64,000 nt of DNA from Auanema rhodensis (Eukaryota; Nematoda; Chromadorea; Rhabditida; Rhabditidae), in assembly GCA_964057225.1 (NCBI GenBank), contig OZ059898.1:1860001-1924000 (forward strand), read 5' to 3'. Below are positions 11,401 through 24,600 of this stretch, piece by piece (the stretch's first letter is position 1; the number at the start of each line of letters is the position of its first letter). A program made the translations under genes and the position numbers. The notes beneath the pieces were generated by a model that saw only the letters and a list, made by a program, of their open reading frames with translations, did no database searches and was not told the origin of the DNA.

Positions 11401-13689
11401 ACGATCATAACTAATTTTTGTATTAAGCGTTTCTCAATGTAGTATAGTGCATTCGATGCGGATTTTTAAGCTGCGTCGATCTGTGTTATCAGATTTGCGC
11501 TAGCTTAAAAATGCACCGAGATATCAACTGATATAAGTTCACACTTATATCCTCGATTTTCACCCTGAAGAATTAATTTTTTCGTTGAATAACATTGTCC
11601 ATCGTCTTTGCCTTGAAAAAAGGAATCTAAAAACATCTACTTTTTGCTAAATTATTTTGAAATTTTTCGAAAAAATTTTTGTCAAAATGTTTTTGGAAGC
11701 AATGTTGAGTGTACATGGAAACTCAACATACACTAATGCATCATTTTTCAAACGATCATAACTAATTTTTGTATTAAGCGTTTCTCAATGTAGTATAGTG
11801 CATTCGATGCGGATTTTTAAGCTGCGTCGATCTGTGTTATCAGATTTGCGCTAGCTTAAAAATGCACCGAGATATCAACTGATATAAGTTCACACTTATA
11901 TCCTCGATTTTCACCCTGAAGAATTAATTTTTTCGTTGAATAACATTGTCCATCGTCTTTGCCTTGAAAAAAGGAATCTAAAAACATCTACTTTTTGCTA
12001 AATTATTTTGAAATTTTTCGAAAAAATTTTTGTCAAAATGTTTTTGGAAGCAATGTTGAGTGTACATGGAAACTCAACATACACTAATGCATCATTTTTC
12101 AAACGATCATAACTAATTTTTGTATTAAGCGTTTCTCAATGTAGTATAGTGCATTCGATGCGGATTTTTAAGCTGCGTCGATCTGTGTTATCAGATTTGC
12201 GCTAGCTTAAAAATGCACCGAGATATCAACTGATATAAGTTCACACTTATATCCTCGATTTTCACCCTGAAGAATTAATTTTTTCGTTGAATAACATTGT
12301 CCATCGTCTTTGCCTTGAAAAAAGGAATCTAAAAACATCTACTTTTTGCTAAATTATTTTGAAATTTTTCGAAAAAATTTTTGTCAAAATGTTTTTGGAA
12401 GCAATGTTGAGTGTACATGGAAACTCAACATACACTAATGCATCATTTTTCGAACGATCATAACTAATTTTTGTATTAAGCGTTTCTCAATGTAGTATAG
12501 TGCATTCGATGCGGATTTTTAAGCTGCGTCGATCTGTGTTATCAGATTTGCGCTAGCTTAAAAATGCACCGAGATATCAACTGATATAAGTTCACACTTA
12601 TATCCTCGATTTTCACCCTGAAGAATTAATTTTTTCGTTGAATAACATTGTCCATCGTCTTTGCCTTGAAAAAAGGAATCTAAAAACATCTACTTTTTGC
12701 TAAATTATTTTGAAATTTTTCGAAAAAATTTTTGTCAAAATGTTTTTGGAAGCAATGTTGAGTGTACATGGAAACTCAACATACACTAATGCATCATTTT
12801 TCAAACGATCATAACTAATTTTTGTATTAAGCGTTTCTCAATGTAGTATAGTGCATTCGATGCGGATTTTTAAGCTGCGTCGATCTGTGTTATCAGATTT
12901 GCGCTAGCTTAAAAATGCACCGAGATATCTACTGATATAAGTTCACACTTATATCCTCGATTTTCACCCTGAAGAATTAATTTTTTCGTTGAATAACATT
13001 GTCCATCGTCTTTGCCTTGAAAAAAGGAATCTAAAAACATCTACTTTTTGCTAAATTATTTTGAAATTTTTCGAAAAAATTTTTGTCAAAATGTTTTTGG
13101 AAGCAATGTTGAGTGTACATGGAAACTCAACATACACTAATGCATCATTTTTCAAACGATCATAACTAATTTTTGTATTAAGCGTTTCTCAATGTAGTAT
13201 AGTGCATTCGATGCGGATTTTTAAGCTGCGTCGATCTGTGTTATCAGATTTGCGCTAGCTTAAAAATGCACCGAGATATCAACTGATATAAGTTCACACT
13301 TATATCCTCGATTTTCACCCTGAAGAATTAATTTTTTCGTTGAATAACATTGTCCATCGTCTTTGCCTTGAAAAAAGGAATCTAAAAACATCTACTTTTT
13401 GCTAAATTATTCTGAAATTTTTCGAAAAAATTTTTGTCAAAATGTTTTTGGAAGCAATGTTGAGTGTACATGGAAACTCAACATACACTAATGCATCATT
13501 TTTCAAACGATCATAACTAATTTTTGTATTAAGCGTTTCTCAATGTAGTATAGTGCATTCGATGCGGATTTTTAAGCTGCGTCGATCTGTGTTATCAGAT
13601 TTGCGCTAGCTTAAAAATGCACCGAGATATCAACTGATATAAGTTCACACTTATATCCTCGATTTTCACCCTGAAGAATTAATTTTTTC
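8425..13689 (+). repeat. Three dispersed copies of a 3-monomer haplotype (monomers 24-26, 28-30, 36-38)
   Basis: A monomer with 'tctact' at offsets 292-297 is followed two monomers later by one with 'tattctg' at offsets 70-76 in three places: 8425-9477, 9829-10881 and 12637-13689. The offsets between them are 4 and 8 monomers. Private changes separate the copies; for example, monomer 24 begins 'gttgaattac' and monomer 30 begins 'gttgaacaac'. The spacing is consistent with stepwise local amplification of a short block, but these units do not form a continuous higher-order array. Confidence 0.7.
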
Positions 13690-15795
13690 GTTGAATAACA
13701 TTGTCCATCGTCTTTGCCTTGAAAAAAGGAATCTAAAAACATCTACTTTTTGCTAAATTATTTTGAAATTTTTCGAAAAAATTTTTGTCAAAATGTTTTT
13801 GGAAGCAATGTTGAGTGTACATGGAAACTCAACATACACTAATGCATCATTTTTCAAACGATCATAACTAATTTTTGTATTAAGCGTTTCTCAATGTAGT
13901 ATAGTGCATTCAATGCGGATTTTTAAGCTGCGTCGATCTGTGTTATCAGATTTGCGCTAGCTTAAAAATGCACCGAGATATCAACTGATATAAGTTCACA
14001 CTTATATCCTCGATTTTCACCCTGAAGAATTAATTTTTTCGTTGAATAACATTGTCCATCGTCTTTGCCTTGAAAAAAGGAATCTAAAAACATCTACTTT
14101 TTGCTAAATTATTTTGAAATTTTTCGAAAAAATTTTTGTCAAAATGTTTTTGGAAGCAATGTTGAGTGTACATGGAAACTCAACATACACTAATGCATCA
14201 TTTTTCAAACAATCATAACTAATTTTTGTATTAAGCGTTTCTCAATGTAGTATAGTGCATTCGATGCGGATTTTTAAGCTGCGTCGATCTGTGTTATCAG
14301 ATTTGCGCTAGCTTAAAAATGCACCGAGATATCAACTGATATAAGTTCACACTTATATCCTCGATTTTCACCCTGAAGAATTAATTTTTTCGTTGAATAA
14401 CATTGTCCATCGTCTTTGCCTTGAAAAAAGGAATCTAAAAACATCTACTTTTTGCTAAATTATTTTGAAATTTTTCGAAAAAATTTTTGTCAAAATGTTT
14501 TTGAAAGCAATGTTGAGTGTACATGGAAACTCAACATACACTAATGCATCATTTTTCAAACGATCATAACTAATTTTTGTATTAAGCGTTTCTCAATGTA
14601 GTATAGTGCATTCGATGCGGATTTTTAAGCTGCGTCGATCTGTGTTATCAGATTTGCGCTAGCTTAAAAATGCACCGAGATATCAACTGATATAAGTTCA
14701 CACTTATATCCTCGATTTTCACCCTGAAGAATTAATTTTTTCGTTGAATAACATTGTCCATCGTCTTTGCCTTGAAAAAAGGAATCTAAAAACATCTACT
14801 TTTTGCTAAATTATTTTGAAATTTTTCGAAAAAATTTTTGTCAAAATGTTTTTGGAAGCAATGTTGAGTGTACATGGAAACTCAACATACACTAATGCAT
14901 TATTTTTCAAACGATCATAACTAATTTTTGTATTAAGCGTTTCTCAATGTAGTATAGTGCATTCGATGCGGATTTTTAAGCTGCGTCGATCTGTGTTATC
15001 AGATTTGCGCTAGCTTAAAAATGCACCGAGATATCAACTGATATAAGTTCACACTTATATCCTCGATTTTCACCCTGAAGAATTAATTTTTTCGTTGAAT
15101 AACATTGTCCATCGTCTTTGCCTTGAAAAAAGGAATCTAAAAACATCTACTTTTTGCTAAATTATTTTGAAATTTTTCGAAAAAATTTTTGTCAAAATGT
15201 TTTTGGAAGCAATGTTGAGTGTACATGGAAACTCAACATACACTAATGCATCATTTTTCAAACGATCATAACTAATTTTTGTATTAAGCGTTTCTCAATG
15301 TAGTATAGTGCATTCGATGCGGATTTTTAAGCTGCGTCGATCTGTGTTATCAGATTTGCGCTAGCTTAAAAATGGACCGAGATATCAATTGATATAAGTT
15401 CACACTTATATCCTCGATTTTCACCCTGAAGAATTAATTTTTTCGTTGAATAACATTGTCCATCGTCTTTGCCTTGAAAAAAGGAATCTAAAAACATCTA
15501 CTTTTTGCTAAATTATTTTGAAATTTTTCGAAAAAATTTTTGTCAAAATGTTTTTGGAAGCAATGTTGAGTGTACATGGAAACTCAACATACACTAATGC
15601 ATTATTTTTCAAACGATCATAACTAATTTTTGTATTAAGCGTTTCTCAATGTAGTATAGTGCATTCGATGCGGATTTTTAAGCTGCGTCGATCTGTGTTA
15701 TCAGATTTGCGCTAGCTTAAAAATGCACCGAGATATCATTTGATATAAGTTCACACTTATATCCTCGATTTTCACCCTGAAGAATTAATTTTTTC

Positions 15796-17199
15796 GTTGA
15801 ATAACATTGTCCATCGTCTTTGCCTTGAAAAAAGGAATCTAAAAACATCTACTTTTTGCTAAATTATTTTGAAATTTTTCGAAAAAATTTTTGTCAAAAT
15901 GTTTTTGGAAGCAATGTTGAGTGTACATGGAAACTCAACATACACTAATGCATCATTTTTCAAACGATCATAACTAATTTTTGTATTAAGCGTTTCTCAA
16001 TGTAGTATAGTGCATTCGATGCGGATTTTTAAGCTGCGTCGATCTGTGTTATCAGATTTGCGCTAGCTTAAAAATGCACCGAGATATCATTTGATATAAG
16101 TTCACACTTATATCCTCGATTTTCACCCTGAAGAATTAATTTTTTCGTTGAATAACATTGTCCATCGTCTCTGCCTTGAAAAAAGAAATCTAAAAACATC
16201 TACTTTTTGCTAAATTATTTTGAAATCTTTCGAAAAAATTTTTGTCAAAATGTTTTTGGAAGCAATGTTGAGTGTACATGGAAACTCAACATACACTAAT
16301 GCATTATTTTTCAAACGATCATAACTAATTTTTGTATTAAGCGTTTCTCAATGTAGTATAGTGCATTCGATGCGGATTTTTAAGCTGCGTCGATCTGTGT
16401 TATCAGATTTGCGCTAGCTTAAAAATGCACCGAGATATCATTTGATATAAGTTCACACTTATATCCTCGATTTTCACCCTGAAGAATTAATTTTTTCGTT
16501 GAATAACATTGTCCATCGTCTTTGCCTTGAAAAAAGGAATCTAAAAACATCTACTTTTTGCTAAATTATTTTGAAATTTTTCGAAAAAATTTTTGTCAAA
16601 ATGTTTTTGGAAGCAATGTTGAGTGTACATGGAAACTCAACATACACTAATGCATCATTTTTCAAACGATCATAACTAATTTTTGTATTAAGCGTTTCTC
16701 AATGTAGTATAGTGCATTCGATGCGGATTTTTAAGCTGCGTCGATCTGTGTTATCAGATTTGCGCTAGCTTAAAAATGCACCGAGATATCATTTGATATA
16801 AGTTCACACTTATATCCTCGATTTTCACCCTGAAGAATTAATTTTTTCGTTGAATAACATTGTCCATCGTCTCTGCCTTGAAAAAAGAAATCTAAAAACA
16901 TCTACTTTTTGCTAAATTATTTTGAAATCTTTCGAAAAAATTTTTGTCAAAATGTTTTTGGAAGCAATGTTGAGTGTACATGGAAACTCAACATACACTA
17001 ATGCATTATTTTTCAAACGATCATAACTAATTTTTGTATTAAGCGTTTCTCAATGTAGTATAGTGCATTCGATGCGGATTTTTAAGCTGCGTCGATCTGT
17101 GTTATCAGATTTGCGCTAGCTTAAAAATCCACCGAGATATCAACTGATATAAGTTCACACTTATATCCTCGATTTTCACCCTGAAGAATTAATTTTTTC
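15796..17199 (+). repeat. Tandem duplication of a dimer (monomers 45-46 and 47-48)
   Basis: Monomers 45 and 47 are near-consensus with 'catttgat'. Monomers 46 and 48 both carry 'gtctct', 'agaaatc', 'aatcttt' and 'gcattattt' in one copy. The pair therefore repeats with a 702-bp period. The second copy departs at the end of monomer 48, where 'atccacc' and 'caactgat' replace 'atgcacc' and 'catttgat', so the exchange junction lies in the 3' third of that monomer. Confidence 0.8.
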
Positions 17200-18603
17200 G
17201 TTGAATAACATTGTCCATCGTCTTTGCCTTGAAAAAAGGAATCTAAAAACATCTACTTTTTGCTAAATTATTTTGAAATTTTTCGAAAAAATTTTTGTCA
17301 AAATGTTTTTGGAAGCAATGTTGAGTGTACATGAAAACTCAACATACACTAATGCATCATTTTTCAAACGATCATAACTAATTTTTGTATTAAGCGTTTC
17401 TCAATGTAGTATAGTGCATTCGATGCGGATTTTTAAGCTGCGTCGATCTGTGTTATCAGATTTGCGCTAGCTTAAAAATGGACCGAGATATCAATTGATA
17501 TAAGTTCACACTTATATCCTCGATTTTCACCCTGAAGAATTAATTTTTTCGTTGAATAACATTGTCCATCGTCTTTGCCTTGAAAAAAGGAATCTAAAAA
17601 CATCTACTTTTTGCTAAATTATTTTGAAATTTTTCGAAAAAATTTTTGTCAAAATGTTTTTGGAAGCAATGTTGAGTGTACATGGAAACTCAACATACAC
17701 TAATGCATTATTTTTCAAACGATCATAACTAATTTTTGTATTAAGCGTTTCTCAATGTAGTATAGTGCATTCGATGCGGATTTTTAAGCTGCGTCGATCT
17801 GTGTTATCAGATTTGCGCTAGCTTAAAAATCCACCGAGATATCAACTGATATAAGTTCACACTTATATCCTCGATTTTCACCCTGAAGAATTAATTTTTT
17901 CGTTGAATAACATTGTCCATCGTCTTTGCCTTGAAAAAAGGAATCTAAAAACATCTACTTTTTGCTAAATTATTTTGAAATTTTTCGAAAAAATTTTTGT
18001 CAAAATGTTTTTGGAAGCAATTTTGAGTGTACATGGAAACTCAACATACACTAATGCATTATTTTTCAAACGATCATAACTAATTTTTGTATTAAGCGTT
18101 TCTCAATGTAGTATAGTGCATTCGATGCGGATTTTTAAGCTGCGTCGATCTGTGTTATCAGATTTGCGCTAGCTTAAAAATCCACCGAGATATCAACTGA
18201 TATAAGTTCACACTTATATCCTCGATTTTCACCCTGAAGAATTAATTTTTTCGTTGAATAACATTGTCCATCGTCTTTGCCTTGAAAAAAGGAATCTAAA
18301 AACATCTACTTTTTGCTAAATTATTTTGAAATTTTTCGAAAAAATTTTTGTCAAAATGTTTTTGGAAGCAATGTTGAGTGTACATGAAAACTCAACATAC
18401 ACTAATGCATCATTTTTCAAACGATCATAACTAATTTTTGTATTAAGCGTTTCTCAATGTAGTATAGTGCATTCGATGCGGATTTTTAAGCTGCGTCGAT
18501 CTGTGTTATCAGATTTGCGCTAGCTTAAAAATGGACCGAGATATCAATTGATATAAGTTCACACTTATATCCTCGATTTTCACCCTGAAGAATTAATTTT
18601 TTC
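17200..18603 (+). repeat. Monomers 49-52 with a 3-monomer recurrence
   Basis: Monomers 49 and 52 share the rare pair 'acatgaaaa' (offset 134 G to A) and 'atggacc' with 'caattgat'. They are exactly three periods apart. Monomers 50 and 51, between them, both carry 'gcattattt' and 'atccacc' and differ mainly by a private 'caattttga' at 18019-18027 in monomer 51. This suggests a local duplication or gene-conversion tract of one to three monomers. Confidence 0.72.
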
Positions 18604-21600
18604 GTTGAATAACATTGTCCATCGTCTTTGCCTTGAAAAAAGGAATCTAAAAACATCTACTTTTTGCTAAATTATTTTGAAATTTTTCGAAAAAATTTTT
18701 GTCAAAATGTTTTTGGAAGCAATGTTGAGTGTACATGGAAACTCAACATACACTAATGCATCATTTTTCAAACGATCATAACTAATTTTTGTATTAAGCG
18801 TTTCTCAATGTAGTATAGTGCATTCGATGCGGATTTTTAAGCTGCGTCGATCTGTGTTATCAGATTTGCGCTAGCTTAAAAATGCACCGAGATATCATTT
18901 GATATAAGTTCACACTTATATCCTCGATTTTCACCCTGAAGAATTAATTTTTTCGTTGAATAACATTGTCCATCGTCTCTGCCTTGAAAAAAGAAATCTA
19001 AAAACATCTACTTTTTGCTAAATTATTTTGAAATCTTTCGAAAAAATTTTTGTCAAAATGTTTTTGGAAGCAATGTTGAGTGTACATGGAAACTCAACAT
19101 ACACTAATGCATCATTTTTCAAACGATCATAACTAATTTTTGTATTAAGCGTTTCTCAATGTAGTATAGTGCATTCGATGCGGATTTTTAAGCTGCGTCG
19201 ATCTGTGTTATCAGATTTGCGCTAGCTTAAAAATGCACCGAGATATCAACTGATATAAGTTCACACTTATATCCTCGATTTTCACCCTGAAGAATTAATT
19301 TTTTCGTTGAATAACATTGTCCATCGTCTTTGCCTTGAAAAAAGGAATCTAAAAACATCTACTTGTTGCTAAATTATTTTGAAATTTTTCGAAAAAATTT
19401 TTGTCAAAATGTTTTTGGAAGCAATGTTGAGTGTACATGGAAACTCAACATACACTAATGCATTATTTTTCAAACGATCATAACTAATTTTTGTATTAAG
19501 CGTTTCTCAATGTAGTATAGTGCATTCGATGCGGATTTTTAAGCTGCGTCGATCTGTGTTATCAGATTTGCGCTAGCTTAAAAATCCACCGAGATATCAA
19601 CTGATATAAGTTCACACTTATATCCTCGATTTTCACCCTGAAGAATTAATTTTTTCGTTGAATAACATTGTCCATCGTCTTTGCCTTGAAAAAAGGAATC
19701 TAAAAACATCTACTTTTTGCTAAATTATTTTGAAATTTTTCGAAAAAATTTTTGTCAAAATGTTTTTGGAAGCAATGTTGAGTGTACATGGAAACTCAAC
19801 ATACACTAATGCATCATTTTTCAAACGATCATAACTAATTTTTGTATTAAGCGTTTCTCAATGTAGTATAGTGCATTCGATGCGGATTTTTAAGCTGCGT
19901 CGATCTGTGTTATCAGATTTGCGCTAGCTTAAAAATGCACCGAGATATCAACTGATATAAGTTCACACTTATATCCTCGATTTTCACCCTGAAGAATTAA
20001 TTTTTTCGTTGAATAACATTGTCCATCGTCTTTGCCTTAAAAAAAGGAATCTAAAAACATCTACTTTTTGCTAAATTATTTTGAAATTTTTCGAAAAAAT
20101 TTTTGTCAAAATGTTTTTGGAAGCAATGTTGAGTGTACATGGAAACTCAACATACACTAATGCATCATTTTTCAAACGATCATAACTAATTTTTGTATTA
20201 AGCGTTTCTCAATGTAGTATAATGCATTCGATGCGGATTTTTAAGCTGCGTCGATCTGTGTTATCAGATTTGCGCTAGCTTAAAAATGCACCGAGATATC
20301 AACTGATATAAGTTCACACTTATATCCTCGATTTTCACCCTGAAGAATTAATTTTTTCGTTGAATAACATTGTCCATCGTCTTTGCCTTGAAAAAAGGAA
20401 TCTAAAAACATCTACTTTTTGCTAAATTATTTTGAAATTTTTCGAAAAAATTTTTGTCAAAATGTTTTTGGAAGCAATGTTGAGTGTACATGGAAACTCA
20501 ACATACACTAATGCATCATTTTTCAAACGATCATAACTAATTTTTGTATTAAGCGTTTCTCAATGTAGTATAGTGCATTCGATGCGGATTTTTAAGCTGC
20601 GTCGATCTGTGTTATCAGATTTGCGCTAGCTTAAAAATGCACCGAGATATCAACTGATATAAGTTCACACTTATATCCTCGATTTTTACCCTGAAGAATT
20701 AATTTTTTCGTTGAATAACATTGTCCATCGTCTTTGCCTTGAAAAAAGGAATCTAAAAACATCTACTTTTTGCTAAATTATTTTGAAATTTTTCGAAAAA
20801 ATTTTTGTCAAAATGTTTTTGGAAGCAATGTTGAGTGTACATGGAAACTCAACATACACTAATGCATCATTTTTCAAACGATCATAACTAATTTTTGTAT
20901 TAAGCGTTTCTCAATGTAGTATAGTGCATTCGATGCGGATTTTTAAGCTGCGTCGATCTGTGTTATCAGATTTGCGCTAGCTTAAAAATGCACCGAGATA
21001 TCATTTGATATAAGTTCACACTTATATCCTCGATTTTCACCCTGAAGAATTAATTTTTTCGTTGAATAACATTGTCCATCGTCTTTGCCTTGAAAAAAGG
21101 AATCTAAAAACATCTACTTTTTGCTAAATTATTTTGAAATTTTTCGAAAAAATTTTTGTCAAAATGTTTTTGGAAGCAATGTTGAGTGTACATGGAAACT
21201 CAACATACACTAATGCATCATTTTTCAAACGATCATAACTAATTTTTGTATTAAGCGTTTCTCAATGTAGTATAGTGCATTCGATGCGGATTTTTAAGCT
21301 GCGTCGATCTGTGTTATCAGATTTGCGCTAGCTTAAAAATGCACCGAGATATCATTTGATATAAGTTCACACTTATATCCTCGATTTTAACCCTGAAGAA
21401 TTAATTTTTTCGTTGAATAACATTGTCCATCGTCTTTGCCTTGAAAAAAGGAATCTAAAAACATCTACTTTTTGCTAAATTATTTTGAAATTTTTCGAAA
21501 AAATTTTTGTCAAAATGTTTTTGGAAGCAATGTTGAGTGTACATGGAAACTCAACATACACTAATGCATCATTTTTCAAACGATCATAACTAATTTTTGT

Positions 21601-24600
21601 ATTAAGCGTTTCTCAATGTAGTATAGTGCATTCGATGCGGATTTTTAAGCTGCGTCGATCTGTGTTATCAGATTTGCGCTAGCTTAAAAATCCACCGAGA
21701 TATCAACTGATATAAGTTCACACTTATATCCTCGATTTTCACCCTGAAGAATTAATTTTTTCGTTGAATAACATTGTCCATCGTCTTTGCCTTGAAAAAA
21801 GGAATCTAAAAACATCTACTTTTTGCTAAATTATTTTGAAATTTTTCGAAAAAATTTTTGTCAAAATGTTTTTGGAAGCAATGTTGAGTGTACATGGAAA
21901 CTCAACATACACTAATGCATCATTTTTCAAACGATCATAACTAATTTTTGTATTAAGCGTTTCTCAATGTAGTATAGTGCATCCTATGCGGATTTTTAAG
22001 CTGCGTCGATCTGTGTTATCAGATTTGCGCTAGCTTAAAAATGCACCGAGATATCATTTGATATAAGTTCACACTTATATCCTCGATTTTCACCCTGAAG
22101 AATTAATTTTTTCGTTGAATAACATTGTCCATCGTCTTTGCCTTGAAAAAAGGAATCTAAAAACATCTACTTTTTGCTAAATTATTTTGAAATTTTTCGA
22201 AAAAATTTTTGTCAAAATGTTTTTGGAAGCAATGTTGAGTGTACATGGAAACTCAACATACACTAATGCATCATTTTTCAAACGATCATAACTAATTTTT
22301 GTATTAAGCGTTTCTCAATGTAGTATAGTGCATTCGATGCGGATTTTTAAGCTGCGTCGATCTGTGTTATCAGATTTGCGCTAGCTTAAAAATCCACCGA
22401 GATATCAACTGATATAAGTTCACACTTATATCCTCGATTTTCACCCTGAAGAATTAATTTTTTCGTTGAATAACATTGTCCATCGTCTTTGCCTTGAAAA
22501 AAGAAATCTAAAAACATCTACTTTTTGCTAAATTATTTTGAAATTTTTCGAAAAAATTTTTGTCAAAATGTTTTTGGAAGCAATGTTGAGTGTACATGGA
22601 AACTCAACATACACTAATGCATCATTTTTCAAACGATCATAACTAATTTTTGTATTAAGCGTTTCTCAATGTAGTATAGTGCATTCGATGCGGATTTTTA
22701 AGCTGCGTCGATCTGTGTTATCAGATTTGCGCTAGCTTAAAAATGCACCGAGATATCATTTGATATAAGTTCACACTTATATCCTCGATTTTCACCCTGA
22801 AGAATTAATTTTTTCGTTGAATAACATTGTCCATCGTCTTTGCCTTGAAAAAAGGAATCTAAAAACATCTACTTTTTGCTAAATTATTTTGAAATTTTTC
22901 GAAAAAATTTTTGTCAAAATGTTTTTGGAAGCAATGTTGAGTGTACATGGAAACTCAACATACACTAATGCATCATTTTTCAAACGATCATAACTAATTT
23001 TTGTATTAAGCGTTTCTCAATGTAGTATAGTGCATTCGATGCGGATTTTTAAGCTGCGTCGATCTGTGTTATCAGATTTGCGCTAGCTTAAAAATGCACC
23101 GAGATATCATTTGATATAAGTTCACACTTATATCCTCGATTTTCACCCTGAAGAATTAATTTTTTCGTTGAATAACATTGTCCATCGTCTCTGCCTTGAA
23201 AAAAGAAATCTAAAAACATCTACTTTTTGCTAAATTATCTTGAAATTTTTCGAAAAAATTTTTGTCAAAATGTTTTTGGAAGCAATGTTGAGTGTACATG
23301 GAAACTCAACATACACTAATGCATCATTTTTCAAACGATCATAACTAATTTTTGTATTAAGCGTTTCTCAATGTAGTATAGTGCATTCGATGCGGATTTT
23401 TAAGCTGCGTCGATCTGTGTTATCAGATTTGCGCTAGCTTAAAAATCCACCGAGATATCAACTGATATAAGTTCACACTTATATCCTCGATTTTCACCCT
23501 GAAGAATTAATTTTTTCGTTGAATAACATTGTCCATCGTCTTTGCCTTGAAAAAAGGAATCTAAAAACATCTACTTTTTGCTAAATTATCTTGAAATTTT
23601 TCGAAAAAATTTTTGTCAAAATGTTTTTGGAAGCAATGTTGAGTGTACATGGAAACTCAACATACACTAATGCATCATTTTTCAAACGATCATAACTAAT
23701 TTTTGTATTAAGCGTTTCTCAATGTAGTATAGTGCATTCGATGCGGATTTTTAAACTGCGTCGATCTGTGTTATCAGATTTGCGCTAGCTTAAAAATGCA
23801 CCGAGATATCATTTGATATAAGTTCACACTTATATCCTCGATTTTCACCCTGAAGAATTAATTTTTTCGTTGAATAACATTGTCCATCGTCTTTGCCTTG
23901 AAAAAAGGAATCTAAAAACATCTACTTTTTGCTAAATTATTTTGAAATTTTTCGAAAAAATTTTTGTCAAAATGTTTTTGGAAGCAATGTTGAGTGTACA
24001 TGGAAACTCAACATACACTAATGCATCATTTTTCAAACGATCATAACTAATTTTTGTATTAAGCGTTTCTCAATGTAGTATAGTGCATCCGATGCGGATT
24101 TTTAAGCTGCGTCGATCTGTGTTATCAGATTTGCGCTAGCTTAAAAATGCACCGAGATATCATTTGATATAAGTTCACACTTATATCCTCGATTTTCACC
24201 CTGAAGAATTAATTTTTTCGTTGAATAACATTGTCCATCGTCTTTGCCTTGAAAAAAGGAATCTAAAAACATCTACTTTTTGCTAAATTATTTTGAAATC
24301 TTTCGAAAAAATTTTTGTCAAAATGTTTTTGGAAGCAATGTTGAGTGTACATGGAAACTCAACATACACTAATGCATCATTTTTCAAACGATCATAACTA
24401 ATTTTTGTATTAAGCGTTTCTCAATGTAGTATAGTGCATTCGATGCGGATTTTTAAGCTGCGTCGATCTGTGTTATCAGATTTGCGCTAGCTTAAAAATC
24501 CACCGAGATATCAACTGATATAAGTTCACACTTATATCCTCGATTTTCACCCTGAAGAATTAATTTTTTCGTTGAATAACATTGTCCATCGTCTTTGCCT

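Larger units (their letters stand above)
1..14742 (+). repeat. Array region I: near-consensus monomers 0-41
   Basis: These 42 monomers mostly show 'caactgat' at offsets 293-300, 'gcacc' at 281-285 and 'tctcaa' at 200-205. Variation is concentrated in the AT-rich dyad: 'ttttttg' in place of 'tttttcg' (for example monomers 5, 6, 7, 14, 15, 18 and 22), and 'tattctg' in place of 'tattttg' (monomers 3, 16, 21, 26, 30 and 38). Scattered private changes include 'tatatg' at 302-305 (monomers 17, 21 and 27) and 'tctact' at 292-297 (monomers 9, 24, 28 and 36). No gene or other non-repeat sequence is present. Confidence 0.93.
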
